Position numbers and translations under genes: made by a program. Below, one piece after another: positions 32,297 to 42,332 of a stretch of 64,000 nucleotides of DNA (position 1 is its first letter; each line of letters starts with the position of its first letter). Location: the NCBI GenBank assembly GCA_004380135.1, contig QXCR01000050.1, positions 142,137 through 206,136 on the forward strand, read 5' to 3'. This DNA is from Stemphylium vesicarium (lineage: Eukaryota; Ascomycota; Dothideomycetes; Pleosporales; Pleosporaceae). Below the pieces are notes generated by a model. That model was not told the DNA's origin. It made no database searches and saw nothing but the letters and a program-made list of their open reading frames with translations.

Positions 32297-33831
32297 GCGC
32301 CCATGCTTACGACGCGTTCGTTTCGAGAATGTTATACTGATTTTCGAATGCAAAATGATCCCTTTCTACGCCTTTTCTATGGCCGGGCAAGGAGCGCGCG
32401 GCTAGAGTTGTCTCTTGTGATGAGATGCGGCGTTGGTGGGAAAAATGTCTTCCTCTCTCGCTCTTCTTTTTTGTTTGCATTTTTCTTGTTCATTGTTACA
32501 CTCAGGATACCCTTCACGTGTTAGTACGCATGGCTATGCGGAAAATGTTGCACTTGCTGTTTGAGGTATTGGGTACACGGCGTTTAAGGCATGGCACGCA
32601 TTGGCTGGCTGGTTGGGCTAGCTACTCAGGTATTACACAGGAGCATACGGTCCGCTCTTTCTTTTAATACAAAGTATTCAACGTCGACATCTTTGCGTTT
32701 ACTTCGAGATGGTGCGACTACGGGATCTTCCATCGCTGCTGCGTTGCTACTACTCAACCCACGTATCCCAACTGACCTGTCGCATCACAGCCTCGTTGAA
32801 GACAACATTAAATCACCAACAATGCCACCCTTGCTTCTACCACGTACTCTGTAATCCAACAACCCCGGCCCCTTCCACCGCTACACTACCCCACTCTTAC
32901 CAACTCTCACGTTACGGCACGGTCACTGCCATCGTAGATCCCCATCCTTCGCAAAACCACGCCGCACACGTACGCCTTACACGCAACGCATAAGGCGCGC
33001 AAGGCTGATTGATGCACCCATCGCGCTTAATTCTTGCATCTACTGTAGTGCGTCTCCGAGACATTGTTGCCCTCACGAGTGGATCTTGAGGTCGCGCTAC
33101 CCACACGCTCCTCTGATAATGACTACACATAAGTAGTTGTGCGTCCGTCTCTCCACAATTGCGCAATGTGTATTTCTAGAATGTATAACTTGTCTCTCCT
33201 ATTACATCATTTCTACAAAGCGGGAATAAAGTCCACTCCTGGTACAGCAAAATCTTCTCTCAAAGTTATATCTTATGGTTTATGAGTCGCTGATTGGTCG
33301 CACCAACAAGCGTGCTCGTGGATGCCGAGTGGTACACTATGGCTAGTGTGCTGCTGTGGCGGCGGGCGGGTAATCTGCTTGGCGCTAGTATGAGGTGGTG
33401 TAGGGGTAGAGGCGTAGCTTTTTTTAGCTGGGGATGAAGGCTAGTGTGGGTAGTACACTACGCATGAGTGTGGTACGGGTGTATTAGTGCTGGCGGTTAG
33501 GAAGGTTCGGGGCTTTTTTCTTGGGGGGATTGGAAGATTGGCAGATTGGCGTGTGGGTGGGGGGAATCTTAGTACCAAGTGGGCAGAAGTATAACTAGGG
33601 TGTTTGTGAGTGGTGTAAAGGAATGGACAGAAAGTAAGCATAGTGCGCTGTGGTGCAGTCGTGTATTTCCTGTTGTACTCTTACACATCTGCTACCACGA
33701 GTTTGTCCTGTATTGACGGCTTGATGGCTTCGAATTTCCTATTTCGGAACAGATTAGAGCCGACTCGCCAACATTTCACTAAGACCAGGTGCCCCCACCT
33801 TGTTTTGTTCTACAGTATCCAAACCCCCGCA
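32297..33831. other. Convergent intergenic region, no gene supported
   Basis: The 1.5 kb between the DUF3455 stop and the FAD-monooxygenase stop contain only short frames without motifs. T-rich sequence after 32450 and at 33415-33560 is consistent with 3' flanking DNA. Confidence 0.4.
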
Positions 33832-35022
33832 TCATAGGTTCCCAGAGTGATTTCGCGACGGCCGATGCATGTTCGTGATGCTCTCTTGACTCTGCGCAAC
33901 TCCCTTTGTCCACACTGCATACCGCTCGCTATACCAATCCGCAATATTGCCCTCTTCATTACTAACAATCTTTTCTGCAAGAGTCAAGGCGTCGAGGATG
34001 GCAGCATTTGCCCCATTGCCGCCAACAATTGGTTCCGCGTGTATGGCATCGCCCATGAAGTAGATTCCAATTTTTTTTGATGTGCTCTGCAGCTCTGGTA
34101 AAGGAACCGAGGTGTTTCGCATGAGCCAATGCAGTATTCTGTCATTGTGCATGTTGTTCGCTTGAAACACTTCCGAAAAGGGAGGCGGAAGGCCTTTCAG
34201 GGCACTGATCTCCTGAAAGAGCTCCTCGGGTATCTTCTTCGCGTCTTCGTTGGAGCGGTTGGGTTGATGTACGGGGTCTGAGCTGCCACGTACTGGACGC
34301 GAATAAATCCAGTTCAAGCTTGCGTGGTCTTCAGTTTTCTCGTTGACGCTGATATTGAGGACGATGTCTTCGTTCTTCGCTCCCATGACGTTCTGCTCTC
34401 CAATGGCAGGTTTGTAGATCGCTTCGAATGTCTTGCGGTCAATCTTCCTCTTTCCGTTGAAAACAACATATGGTAGAACATCTAGCTTTGTCGGCAGTTC
34501 TAACAGCTTACGAATGCTGGAATGAACGCCGTCAGCGGCGACAATGACGTTTGCGGAGAATGCCTGGCCATTTTGGAATCGTAGCTCGGTGCCTGGAGAA
34601 ACGGGCTCGATGCCCTGAAGCGTATGTTCCCATCGAATATCAAGACCCTCTCGAAGTAGTTGCTCGAGCTTGTATCGATTCGCGCGGAAGGAGGAACGTG
34701 TGTCGTACAGACCTTTGTGGTCCGATAAATCTACGCCCGGTCCAATCTTCCCATTGCCTCCACCTTCTGCATCAACAGCCACACGTCTCTTGAAAGCTTC
34801 ATCATCAATCCCGAGAATATTAAGAAGTGGCCTGTACGCAGTTGCGTGGAGAGTGATGCCGTAGTTGAAGCGCGGCTTTGAGGATGCTTTTTCGTAGAGT
34901 ACGGTAGGGATTCCGCGGTGGAGGAGACTGCGGCCCAGTGTTAGGCCTGCAATACCTGCACCGATGATGGGGATAGGTTTTTTCATTGCATCATGTTTGT
35001 TAGAAAGAACGGATTGCGACAT
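33832..35022 (-). CDS. FAD-dependent monooxygenase
   Basis: A single exon of 396 residues. The Rossmann dinucleotide motif G21-x-G23-x-x-G26 (GAGIAGL) is near the N-terminus, the middle has VIVAADGVHSSIR (DG motif for FAD/NAD(P)H), and YFMGDAIHAEPIVGGNGANAAILDA is the GD motif binding the FAD ribose near residue 335. This is the p-hydroxybenzoate-hydroxylase fold (group A flavoprotein monooxygenase), which hydroxylates aromatic or polyketide substrates using NAD(P)H and O2. There is no TM tail and no signal, so it is cytosolic. The stop of the tyrosinase gene lies 225 bp upstream on the same strand, suggesting possible joint function. Confidence 0.9.
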   Translation of the reverse strand: MSQSVLSNKHDAMKKPIPIIGAGIAGLTLGRSLLHRGIPTVLYEKASSKPRFNYGITLHATAYRPLLNILGIDDEAFKRRVAVDAEGGGNGKIGPGVDLSDHKGLYDTRSSFRANRYKLEQLLREGLDIRWEHTLQGIEPVSPGTELRFQNGQAFSANVIVAADGVHSSIRKLLELPTKLDVLPYVVFNGKRKIDRKTFEAIYKPAIGEQNVMGAKNEDIVLNISVNEKTEDHASLNWIYSRPVRGSSDPVHQPNRSNEDAKKIPEELFQEISALKGLPPPFSEVFQANNMHNDRILHWLMRNTSVPLPELQSTSKKIGIYFMGDAIHAEPIVGGNGANAAILDALTLAEKIVSNEEGNIADWYSERYAVWTKGVAQSQESITNMHRPSRNHSGNL

Positions 35023-35247
35023 CGAGAAAGTTTGTTGCTAGACAGCGATGGTGTTGCTTGGATACCAGATTCAGATCGAGCCAATCAGCTTCATGTAGAG
35101 CCGAGACAGCTCCACTTTTGTACAGAATAGTGAGTAAAGAGCTTCGTTGCACATTCCGACCATTTCATAAGATTTTAATGTTGTCACATAACTTCTTGAC
35201 TACCTCATTAAAGTCTTACTGTGTATATCTTGCACCCTTGCACAATT

Positions 35248-36502
35248 CTACAAGTAAATGTAGCACAACGGCTCACCATCCAACGTACTCATTACCTCCT
35301 CAATTGTAACATCGTCAACGTTCAGCCAGTTCATTTGAATCAGATCCTTCAGCGTCGTCTTCGCGCCAGTAGTCTGGAATGGGATCACTGTGCCCGCGAC
35401 AGAGCTGTACTGGTTGAGGTGCAGAGCCTGCCAGATCCACCACACCCTGTCCAACATGGCATGGTGCAGGAAGAAAACAGGGTCGTTAGGACTACTGTAG
35501 AAGTCGCCGCCATCACCTCCGATGGCAAAGTGGCCGGCAGCGTGCATGCCCAAGAAGCCATCGGGGAAACGTCCCTGAAGTTCATCCTGGAATGTGCCGA
35601 CGTTCTTGGATGCAGGGCCGACGGTAAGGTTGTAAAGGTTCGTAGGTGTGAGCCAGCTAGTCGCTGCAAAGTTTGTAAGATCTCTCTTTGCACAACGGGG
35701 GTTGTAGGCGAGCGCAGATGCGGATTTGTTCTCCCCGGCCATTGATGGGCTCACTGGGCCAAGGTTGATTTGGACGCTGGTGAGGTCAGTAGACGAATCA
35801 ACAAAGGAAAGATAATATTACTTACTTTTTGAAAGGTCCGCTGTTGATACATCCTCCGCCATCTCCGGATGGGAGGGGAATGGTTCCGCCACCACCTACA
35901 CTGCCGTTGTGCTTGACGTAGTAGCCATCACCACCCATGCTTGTCTCAGAGCCATCGAAGACTGGAGACTTGGCCAAGTCATCTTGATAACTCAGCCAGT
36001 TCCAGTAGGGTTGGTACCCGGTGTAACCGCACTCCTTCCTGAGAGTCGTCTCGTAGGCATGCACAAAGTACCTGTGCCAGCTCAAGAAGTTACCCGTGCC
36101 ATGAATCGATCTGGTTTGGTTGATGTGCTGTCCGACAAAGTCGTCGTATCGACTTCTAGCACCAGGAACCAACGCGGGGTCGGATTTCGAAGGCGAGTTA
36201 TAAAGGCATTGCACGGCCGTGCTGTACGCTATCCTCTCTTTCGCACTCATGTGGTCCCTGGATGGATGTCAATCGCTTGAACAAAAGAGTTGGAACAAAG
36301 CATCTTACCAGTTTTTCCTGACAGGCGCGTTGAAAACGTTGCAGCTCGATCTCCTCTCCATCGTACCATTTGCTTCCGCTTGCTTCAAAGCCTCAATGGC
36401 TTGGTCTTGAAGGTCTTGGAGAAGATCGCGAGGTTGCAGCGCAGCGGACTGGGCCACGCTGGCCAAGGCCAGAACAGCGGTGGGAACACCAAAGAAACGC
36501 AT
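35248..36502 (-). CDS. Secreted tyrosinase
   Basis: Exons 36502-36309, 36257-35826 and 35776-35248 (introns 51 and 49 nt) give 384 residues. A signal peptide (VLALASVAQSA) starts the protein. The CuA site is H109, H117 and H126 (SIHGTGNFLSWHRYFVH). The CuB site is H287, H291 (GMHAAGHFAIGGDGGDF) and H313/H314 (DPVFFLHHAMLDR). The type-3 dicopper centre oxidises phenols to o-quinones. The protein is shorter than classical latent tyrosinases and lacks their long C-terminal shielding domain, matching the short secreted ascomycete group. It lies next to a FAD monooxygenase on the same strand. Roles in pigment or in aromatic/peptide modification are both possible. Confidence 0.92.
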
Positions 36503-38114
36503 CTTGCGTGAGTATGCCGGGCAAGAGATGGGGATTGTTGAGTGAGACTGTCCAGCGAAAAGATGCGCGTAGACCGTCTAATATGGGCTTCTACAATACC
36601 CGCTTGTGCTAATTTGCATCTGCATGCAGCTACATGGGTCGGCGATTTGCATCCGAATGCCAGTGTTGAACATGAGGAATTGTAGTCAGTCATAGGATTC
36701 CATTACCTGGGAATGCCTGGGGATACGCCACTCTGCAGGTCCCACACGGCCCATCCTAGGTCTATGCCATTCCAGATCCTAAGCATGACTCGCCGGTTTC
36801 TTGAAACTGTGAGATGCTGACGCGAATAGCAATATTTGTCGTGCGAATCTGGTGCAGATCTTCAGAGTCGAGGATCTGTCCTGAAGAACTTCGACACGTT
36901 CCTGTCCATCTTTCGCAAGAGTTTCAACATCATTGCTTGCAGACACCGCCGCCTTGAGCAGCGTGGCGGATTGACTGGACGAATCCTCCGCCTCGTGCTT
37001 GGGTAGATGCTGAATCGGAGGGTTCCCGAATAGTGGTTGGACCACTCCGCTCCAGATATGTCCGCGCCGCAGGAACGCATGAGCGGCAAATTTGCGGTAC
37101 GATTTCATGTTAGGGATGTGCGAGGCAAGCGGGTGAGGATTTTATCGTTCGAACATCACACCATCGCTGAATCCCACACAACTATGTTGCCTTTTGAACG
37201 CGATAACGAAGTAGCACACTGAGTAGCAGCGGAACTGAAAATGATGGCTCTTGCTTGGGCTGGAGAGTCTGGAGTAAGTGCGCGTCAGGGCTCTGCGGCA
37301 GTCAAGGCCGTGTTCCGTGAGGGACGGGACGGGGGCGGGTCGATTTCCAGCTTGGTTCTCTGCAGGGTCCAGTTGCCACTAACGACGTTCCTGTTCACAA
37401 CGCCGAAGGAATCGCTCATGCCACCGGATGATATTGGAGGCATCTTCAACGTTTCTTTGATAGCACCAAAAGAATGCCATTACCCACCTATGTACAAGAG
37501 CTTGCGCGATGTCGATACTAGCGATTGCTAACAGCACCTTTTGCGCCCCAAACTCCCAAAGACAGATGTGAGCAACAGGAGGTTGTAGTAATTTTCCACT
37601 CGGCAGATTTGACGCCCAGATGCGAGCGAGCCGAGAAGGATTCCCTGGGAATCCGCCCGACATGGAGAAAATCATGCAGACATCCAATAGCGACCGCTGC
37701 CGCCATGCCGAATGCCTGGACAGCGGGAAAGACCAGAAACAGGAAGGCATCAAGAAGGACATCGACGGGAATTCGAACCAAGCGTCGTACATCCGATTCG
37801 TGATAACCACCGAATCTAGCAGGCCATCCCACGCAGGAATCATAATAATGATGCCAGGGTAGTGACACAGCCGTCGGATCCTGATGAATGATGCCTCACA
37901 AAACACGGCCGGAAGAGCGGCTTGCTTCTGGAGCGCTGATAAAGGGGATTGACTCCGCATCGGCCACCGGGCGGAAAAGAGCAGTCATCCAATTCCATTT
38001 CTCTCCCCATGGTAAACACGCTCTCCTCTTATTCATTTCTTCTTAGCCCCACTCGTTCGTACTTGTCCGAGCTGATGCGGATCTGACCTGACTTGACCCA
38101 ACCCTACCCTAGCC
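36503..38114. other. Gene-poor divergent region
   Basis: The 1.6 kb between the tyrosinase start and the Pth11-like start hold both promoters. Minus-strand frames at 36779-37108 and 37379-37960 are the longest. Neither has a recognisable domain. The second overlaps a frame with a hydrophobic stretch (37518-37868), so a decayed membrane-protein gene cannot be excluded. Confidence 0.4.
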
Positions 38115-39722
38115 ATGGCCACCTCCCCATCTGCGGAGTCCGCCATGGACCCTAAGTGGGCTGCAGAAAGCAATCTGACTCGGTTGCTCGCCTTAACCGG
38201 CGTATTCCACTTCCTCGCCCTGATCAGTGTAGGCTTACGGCTCTATGTGCGGATGGGACTGTTGCGGTCGCTCGGTCGAGACGATGCGGTGATTGTGCTG
38301 GCTGCTGTGCGTATTTTCCTGATAACAAGTCCCTACCTTTAATATAATCTCTGAGGCTAATACCACGCAACCAGCTGGCAGCCCTGGGCGGATGGATTTG
38401 CTTCATTCTCCAAGGCTACCATGGGTTCGGACGGCATGCAAAGACCATCTCTGACGAAGATATGATGGAGTTTACACACATCGGCTTCTACGGTAGCGTG
38501 GTCTCTGCCATTGGTGCTTTGGGACTGCTGAAGATATCAATTGCGTTCTTCCTACTTAGGCTACGAAATAATAACCTTTGGAAATGGTATTCATACTGTT
38601 TATGGGCTTTGATCGGTACGTTTCCCCAAATGCCTTCGCCCTAAGTGGTATCTGTCTAACACTTGTGCCTAGCCCTGGTATCCGTTTATACCGTTGGCGC
38701 ATGGCTCACTTTCTTCCTACATTGCTTTCCCATGGAGGCTCTATGGACTAAAAATGGCGTGTGCTACGATCCCAAGATCTTTCTTGCCGTCGCGCTGACA
38801 AACACCGGTAAGCAGACTCGATCAGAAAAAAGCTAGAAATCTATACGCTGACATCTGACAGCACTCAACATCTTTACTGATGTTTGCTTCGCAACGTTGC
38901 CCATCCCTATCATCTGGAGTCTACAAATGTCGCGCACCACGCGGATCAACCTCATCGGTGTCCTCAGTCTAGGCTACATGTAAGCAAGAACACTAAAACC
39001 TACACACAAAACACGTGCAAAGAACCCACTGACTAACCAAACCCTCTTCGCAACAGCGCCGTCGCACTAGGCATAGTAAAAGCCAGTTATCAAGTCAAAT
39101 CCGACCCAGACAGAACCTTGTAAGACCACCTCCCCTTCCCTCCCTCTAACCCTCAACTCATCCCACCCCCAATCCACATCCCCGCCCACATCTCCCCCAT
39201 AGCCCCCCATCAAACACACTAACGCACTCCACCCCCAGTACGCAGTACCTAAACATCTACGGCTTCCTCCAACTAAACGTCGGCATAACCGCCGCCTCAA
39301 TCCCCACACTAAGACCTCTCTTAAAATCTCAACGCCACAGTCTGCGCCATATTGCGCACATACGTAGCCCATACAACGACCTAGAGCAACACGTCGAAAC
39401 GATAGGTAGTGGCCGAAAGTACAAGGCGCCGCCCCGGACGAATTTTATGGGTGGTACTGTGAAAGGAGGAGGAATGGTAGTGGGGGGGAAAACAGGGGCG
39501 ACTACGACGACGACAACGACGACGACGATGGTTGTAGATGAAGAGATTGAGATGAAGGGGAGGGAGACGAGGGACGTTTATGGTGGTGGTGGCGATGAGA
39601 GGGGAGTTGGGGCACAGCATGGGAGTCAGGAACATATTCTGCATGCGGATTTTGGGGACGAGGGGAGAATTAGGTGTACGACTGAGGTTTTTGTTGATAG
39701 TGTTGAGAGACGTGGTAATTGA
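38115..39722 (+). CDS. Pth11-like seven-TM receptor (fungal rhodopsin-fold membrane protein)
   Basis: Six exons: 38115-38306, 38375-38615, 38673-38807, 38862-38979, 39057-39119 and 39239-39722; introns 50-119 nt, in frame, 410 residues. Seven hydrophobic segments can be followed, beginning LLALTGVFHFLALISVGLRLYVR and ending NIYGFLQLNVGITAASIPTLRPLL. This is the layout of the fungal rhodopsin-domain family (Pth11-related, no CFEM domain here). The conserved DDxxI motif (GRDDAVIVL) follows TM1, and the segments FTDVCFATLPIPIIW and AASIPTLRPLL are family signatures. The cytosolic tail is glycine-rich with a nine-threonine run. Members sense surface or nutrient cues during host contact in other fungi; ligand unknown. 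Confidence 0.85.
39501..39531 (+). repeat. ACG microsatellite inside the Pth11-like tail
   Basis: An ACG/ACA triplet run encodes nine consecutive threonines in the receptor tail. It is likely variable between strains. Confidence 0.7.
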
Positions 39723-40032
39723 TGATGAATTTGCCAAAATTTGCTTGCTGTTCTTCTTGTTCGATGCTGACGTGGATGGGGGACTTCCACGTCTTTGTTC
39801 TCCACAAGGTCCGTACCTGGCCCTCACCAGTGTCAACGAAAGATCACAGAAGTAGTGGAAGAAGTACGAAAGAAGATTTTGGTTCTCATTCAGCTCAAGA
39901 TATCTGCATAGCCGAAGCTACCGCGTAGTCTGAAGGCTACATAAATGCATCCGGATGTGTTTTGTGAGGCGTATTCACCAAAAGTAAGGCAATGCTCGTA
40001 GTCGCTCATGTACCGCGTAGTGCAGCACACAT
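39723..40032. other. Convergent intergenic region
   Basis: These 310 bp hold the 3' flanks of the receptor gene and of the CCHC zinc-knuckle gene. No gene is seen. Confidence 0.45.
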
Positions 40033-41673
40033 CTACCATCCACCACCACCACCACCCCACGAAGCATCACCTCCAACAGCAGCAGTATCGCCTCCAGCAG
40101 TATCCCCGCCCCAGCCACCGTCAGCACCACCCGCCCCCTCAGCAATCGGTGCCTTACAGCGCTGCTCCGGTTAGCTATGGTTAGGAGGAAATATGATGAT
40201 TGATGAACGCTTACCTTGATAGTGTGTCCCATCTCGCCACAGTTGCTGCACTTGACCTTGGACCAGTCCTTGGGCTCAAGGCAGTCGCGTGAAAAATGTC
40301 CGGTCTTCTCACAGTTGCGGCAGAGGACCGTGTCGGGGTTGCGAGGCTGGTCGCACCCCTTAGCCATATGATCAGCCGATCCACAGTTGCGACAGGTACG
40401 AGCAGCGACGTTGGGACACTATGCGTTGTCAGTTTGAGTCACGGTGATAACTGTCGAAATTCCGGCATCATTACTCACATCTTTGGAAAAGTGACCGGTC
40501 TCGTTGCACTTGCGACACTCAACACCCTCAGCAGAACGAGGCTCAGGGCACTCCTTTGAACTGTGGCCTTCCTGTTTACAGTTCCTGCAGGCGAAGGGGT
40601 TGACACGCTCCTTGGGACAGTCGCGGGCTCGGTGACCAACTTCCTGGCAGTAGACGCACTGGACCTCGGGCTGCGTGTTCTCGCGCTCGGGCTGCTCCTC
40701 TTTGCAATGCTGTTTATGAGTTAGCTTAGAGTACTCAAATGATCCTGCTTGGAGTACTGACCTTGCGAACGTGACCAAGCTTTCCGCAGTTTCCGCAAAG
40801 AGGGACACCGCAGTCTTGAACGTATCCACATGAAGCAAGGCGTTTAAGGTTCTCAGCAGGGCTGCTAGGCCAACCTGCAGCCAGCTTGGCGCGGCGAGGC
40901 TTTGGAGAGAGCTGGATGGATAGGACGTACTCGCAGTTGGGGTTGCCGATGAGATCGACGATGATCATATTGGGCGCGATCTCCTGCTTTTTGGCGATGA
41001 GAAAGACCCCCAGATTATCTTCGCGGAGAGCCTGTTCGACGCCAGCGAGATTGAACTCTTCACCGATCGCGCGGGCGTAAGCCCTCAAAGAAGGACGAAC
41101 AGCATCAAGATCTCGCTCTTTGGCGGCATCGATCAAGGCAGTCCAGGCATCTCCAGCCTCCATCTCGGGAACGCCAGTCCAGTCGACCTTGCGCTGAGAA
41201 TTGCAGTCGACGGCACGATGGCCTTGCTGATCACAAAGCTTGCAGGTACCATCGAAAGGACGCTCGACACGCTCGTTGGTACAATCGGCTTTGTTGTGAC
41301 CGACTTGACCGCAGTTGAAGCATTCTCCAGTGAGACTGCCGCCGCCGCCCTCGGGCTTCTGTGGGCAGTCGCGGGCGAAGTGACCGGCTTCATGACAGCT
41401 GTTGATGGGTCAGTAAAGCCAAATATTTAGATCTGGGTGTCACTCACATGCGGCAGCCGTCGTCACCAGCCCCACCTCCACCAGCGCCAGTGTCACCACC
41501 GCCGCCCCAGGAATCGCCAGCACCAGCGTCAGCGCTAGCGTCGCCTCCATTCCAGCCCTCACCAGCCGGAACAGCATTCCACGAGTCACCACCTGCGCAA
41601 TATGTGAGTGTAAATCGAACAGCTTTGCAGTGAGCTGTTGCATACCTGAAGTCGGGCCAGTATCCCAGCTCAT
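40033..41673 (-). CDS. Ten-knuckle CCHC zinc-finger nucleic-acid-binding protein
   Basis: Six exons: 41673-41646, 41592-41448, 41398-40762, 40709-40479, 40418-40215 and 40161-40033; introns 49-60 nt; 457 residues. A Gly/Asp-rich head with repeated GDSW and a Gly-rich tail ending W bracket ten CCHC knuckles (C-x2-C-x4-H-x4-C). Three come first (CRICHEAGHFARDC, CFNCGQVGHNKADC, CKLCDQQGHRAVDC). A folded segment of about 145 residues with no knuckle follows, then seven more. Single-stranded DNA or RNA binding is expected by analogy with Gis2/CNBP/Byr3. Introns 2 to 5 fall inside knuckles 1, 4, 7 and 10. The middle domain is not one I recognise. Confidence 0.88.
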
Positions 41674-42332
41674 ATCTGTAGCTGATTGGTAACGTGAATA
41701 TGAGTGTAAGAGTGTAAAAGTGTGCAGTGCTTGAAATGTAAGAAGGCTACGTAGATGCGTGACCGCAAAAAGGTGGGAGAGTAGCGATTGGTGTTGTGGG
41801 CGCTGTTGCCCTGTTGATATATTCTGGGCGGCGGTAAGGTCCGTGCTCACATTGCGCGCGATGACGACGAGGTGAAGGTGAGGAAGGAGACAGAAGAGTG
41901 CCGACGAGGCTGTGGCGACGTAAATTTTCTGACGGCACACTGTTTGATACAGTGAGGAATATGCGGAGACCGACGGCTTGGTAATGGTAACGTGGTGGTG
42001 CGGTCTTAGAAAGGCGCATGGTCATGATGAAGGATGAGACCAAACTGCAGCCCAGTTTTTGAAAGCAGAATAGCGGAAAGGGTATGATGAGAACATGGAA
42101 GAATAGCTAAGCACACTTGAGATATTGAAAAATGCATTGGCACATGAAATACGTAGAACCTCGTTCGACACGCATGAAAAGCGTGCTTTATTCCAAGAAA
42201 AGCTGGTATCATGTCATGAAACTCACGAGGAATACTGCATGCTTTCGCTGCACAAGAATCCTTGACCCAAGCCCAAGACCCAGACTCCAAAAACTCAACA
42301 CCAAACGCCTGACGCGACAAGGCAAAGTCCGA
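41674..42332. other. Promoter of the CCHC gene and 3' flank of chitin synthase
   Basis: Both neighbours are on the minus strand. The 659-bp gap therefore holds the CCHC-gene promoter (near 41674-42050) and the chitin-synthase 3' flank. No gene is seen. Confidence 0.45.

Noticed and set aside
17379..36502. One large biosynthetic cluster joining UstYa, P450, FAD monooxygenase and tyrosinase
   Set aside because: Fhl1, Snf7 and Ten1 housekeeping genes lie between them and no synthase or precursor was seen. Kept only as a co-expression question.
37379..37960. 193-codon minus-strand frame between tyrosinase and receptor
   Set aside because: No recognisable domain, and another overlapping frame is equally open. 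Could be a decayed gene, but evidence is too thin.
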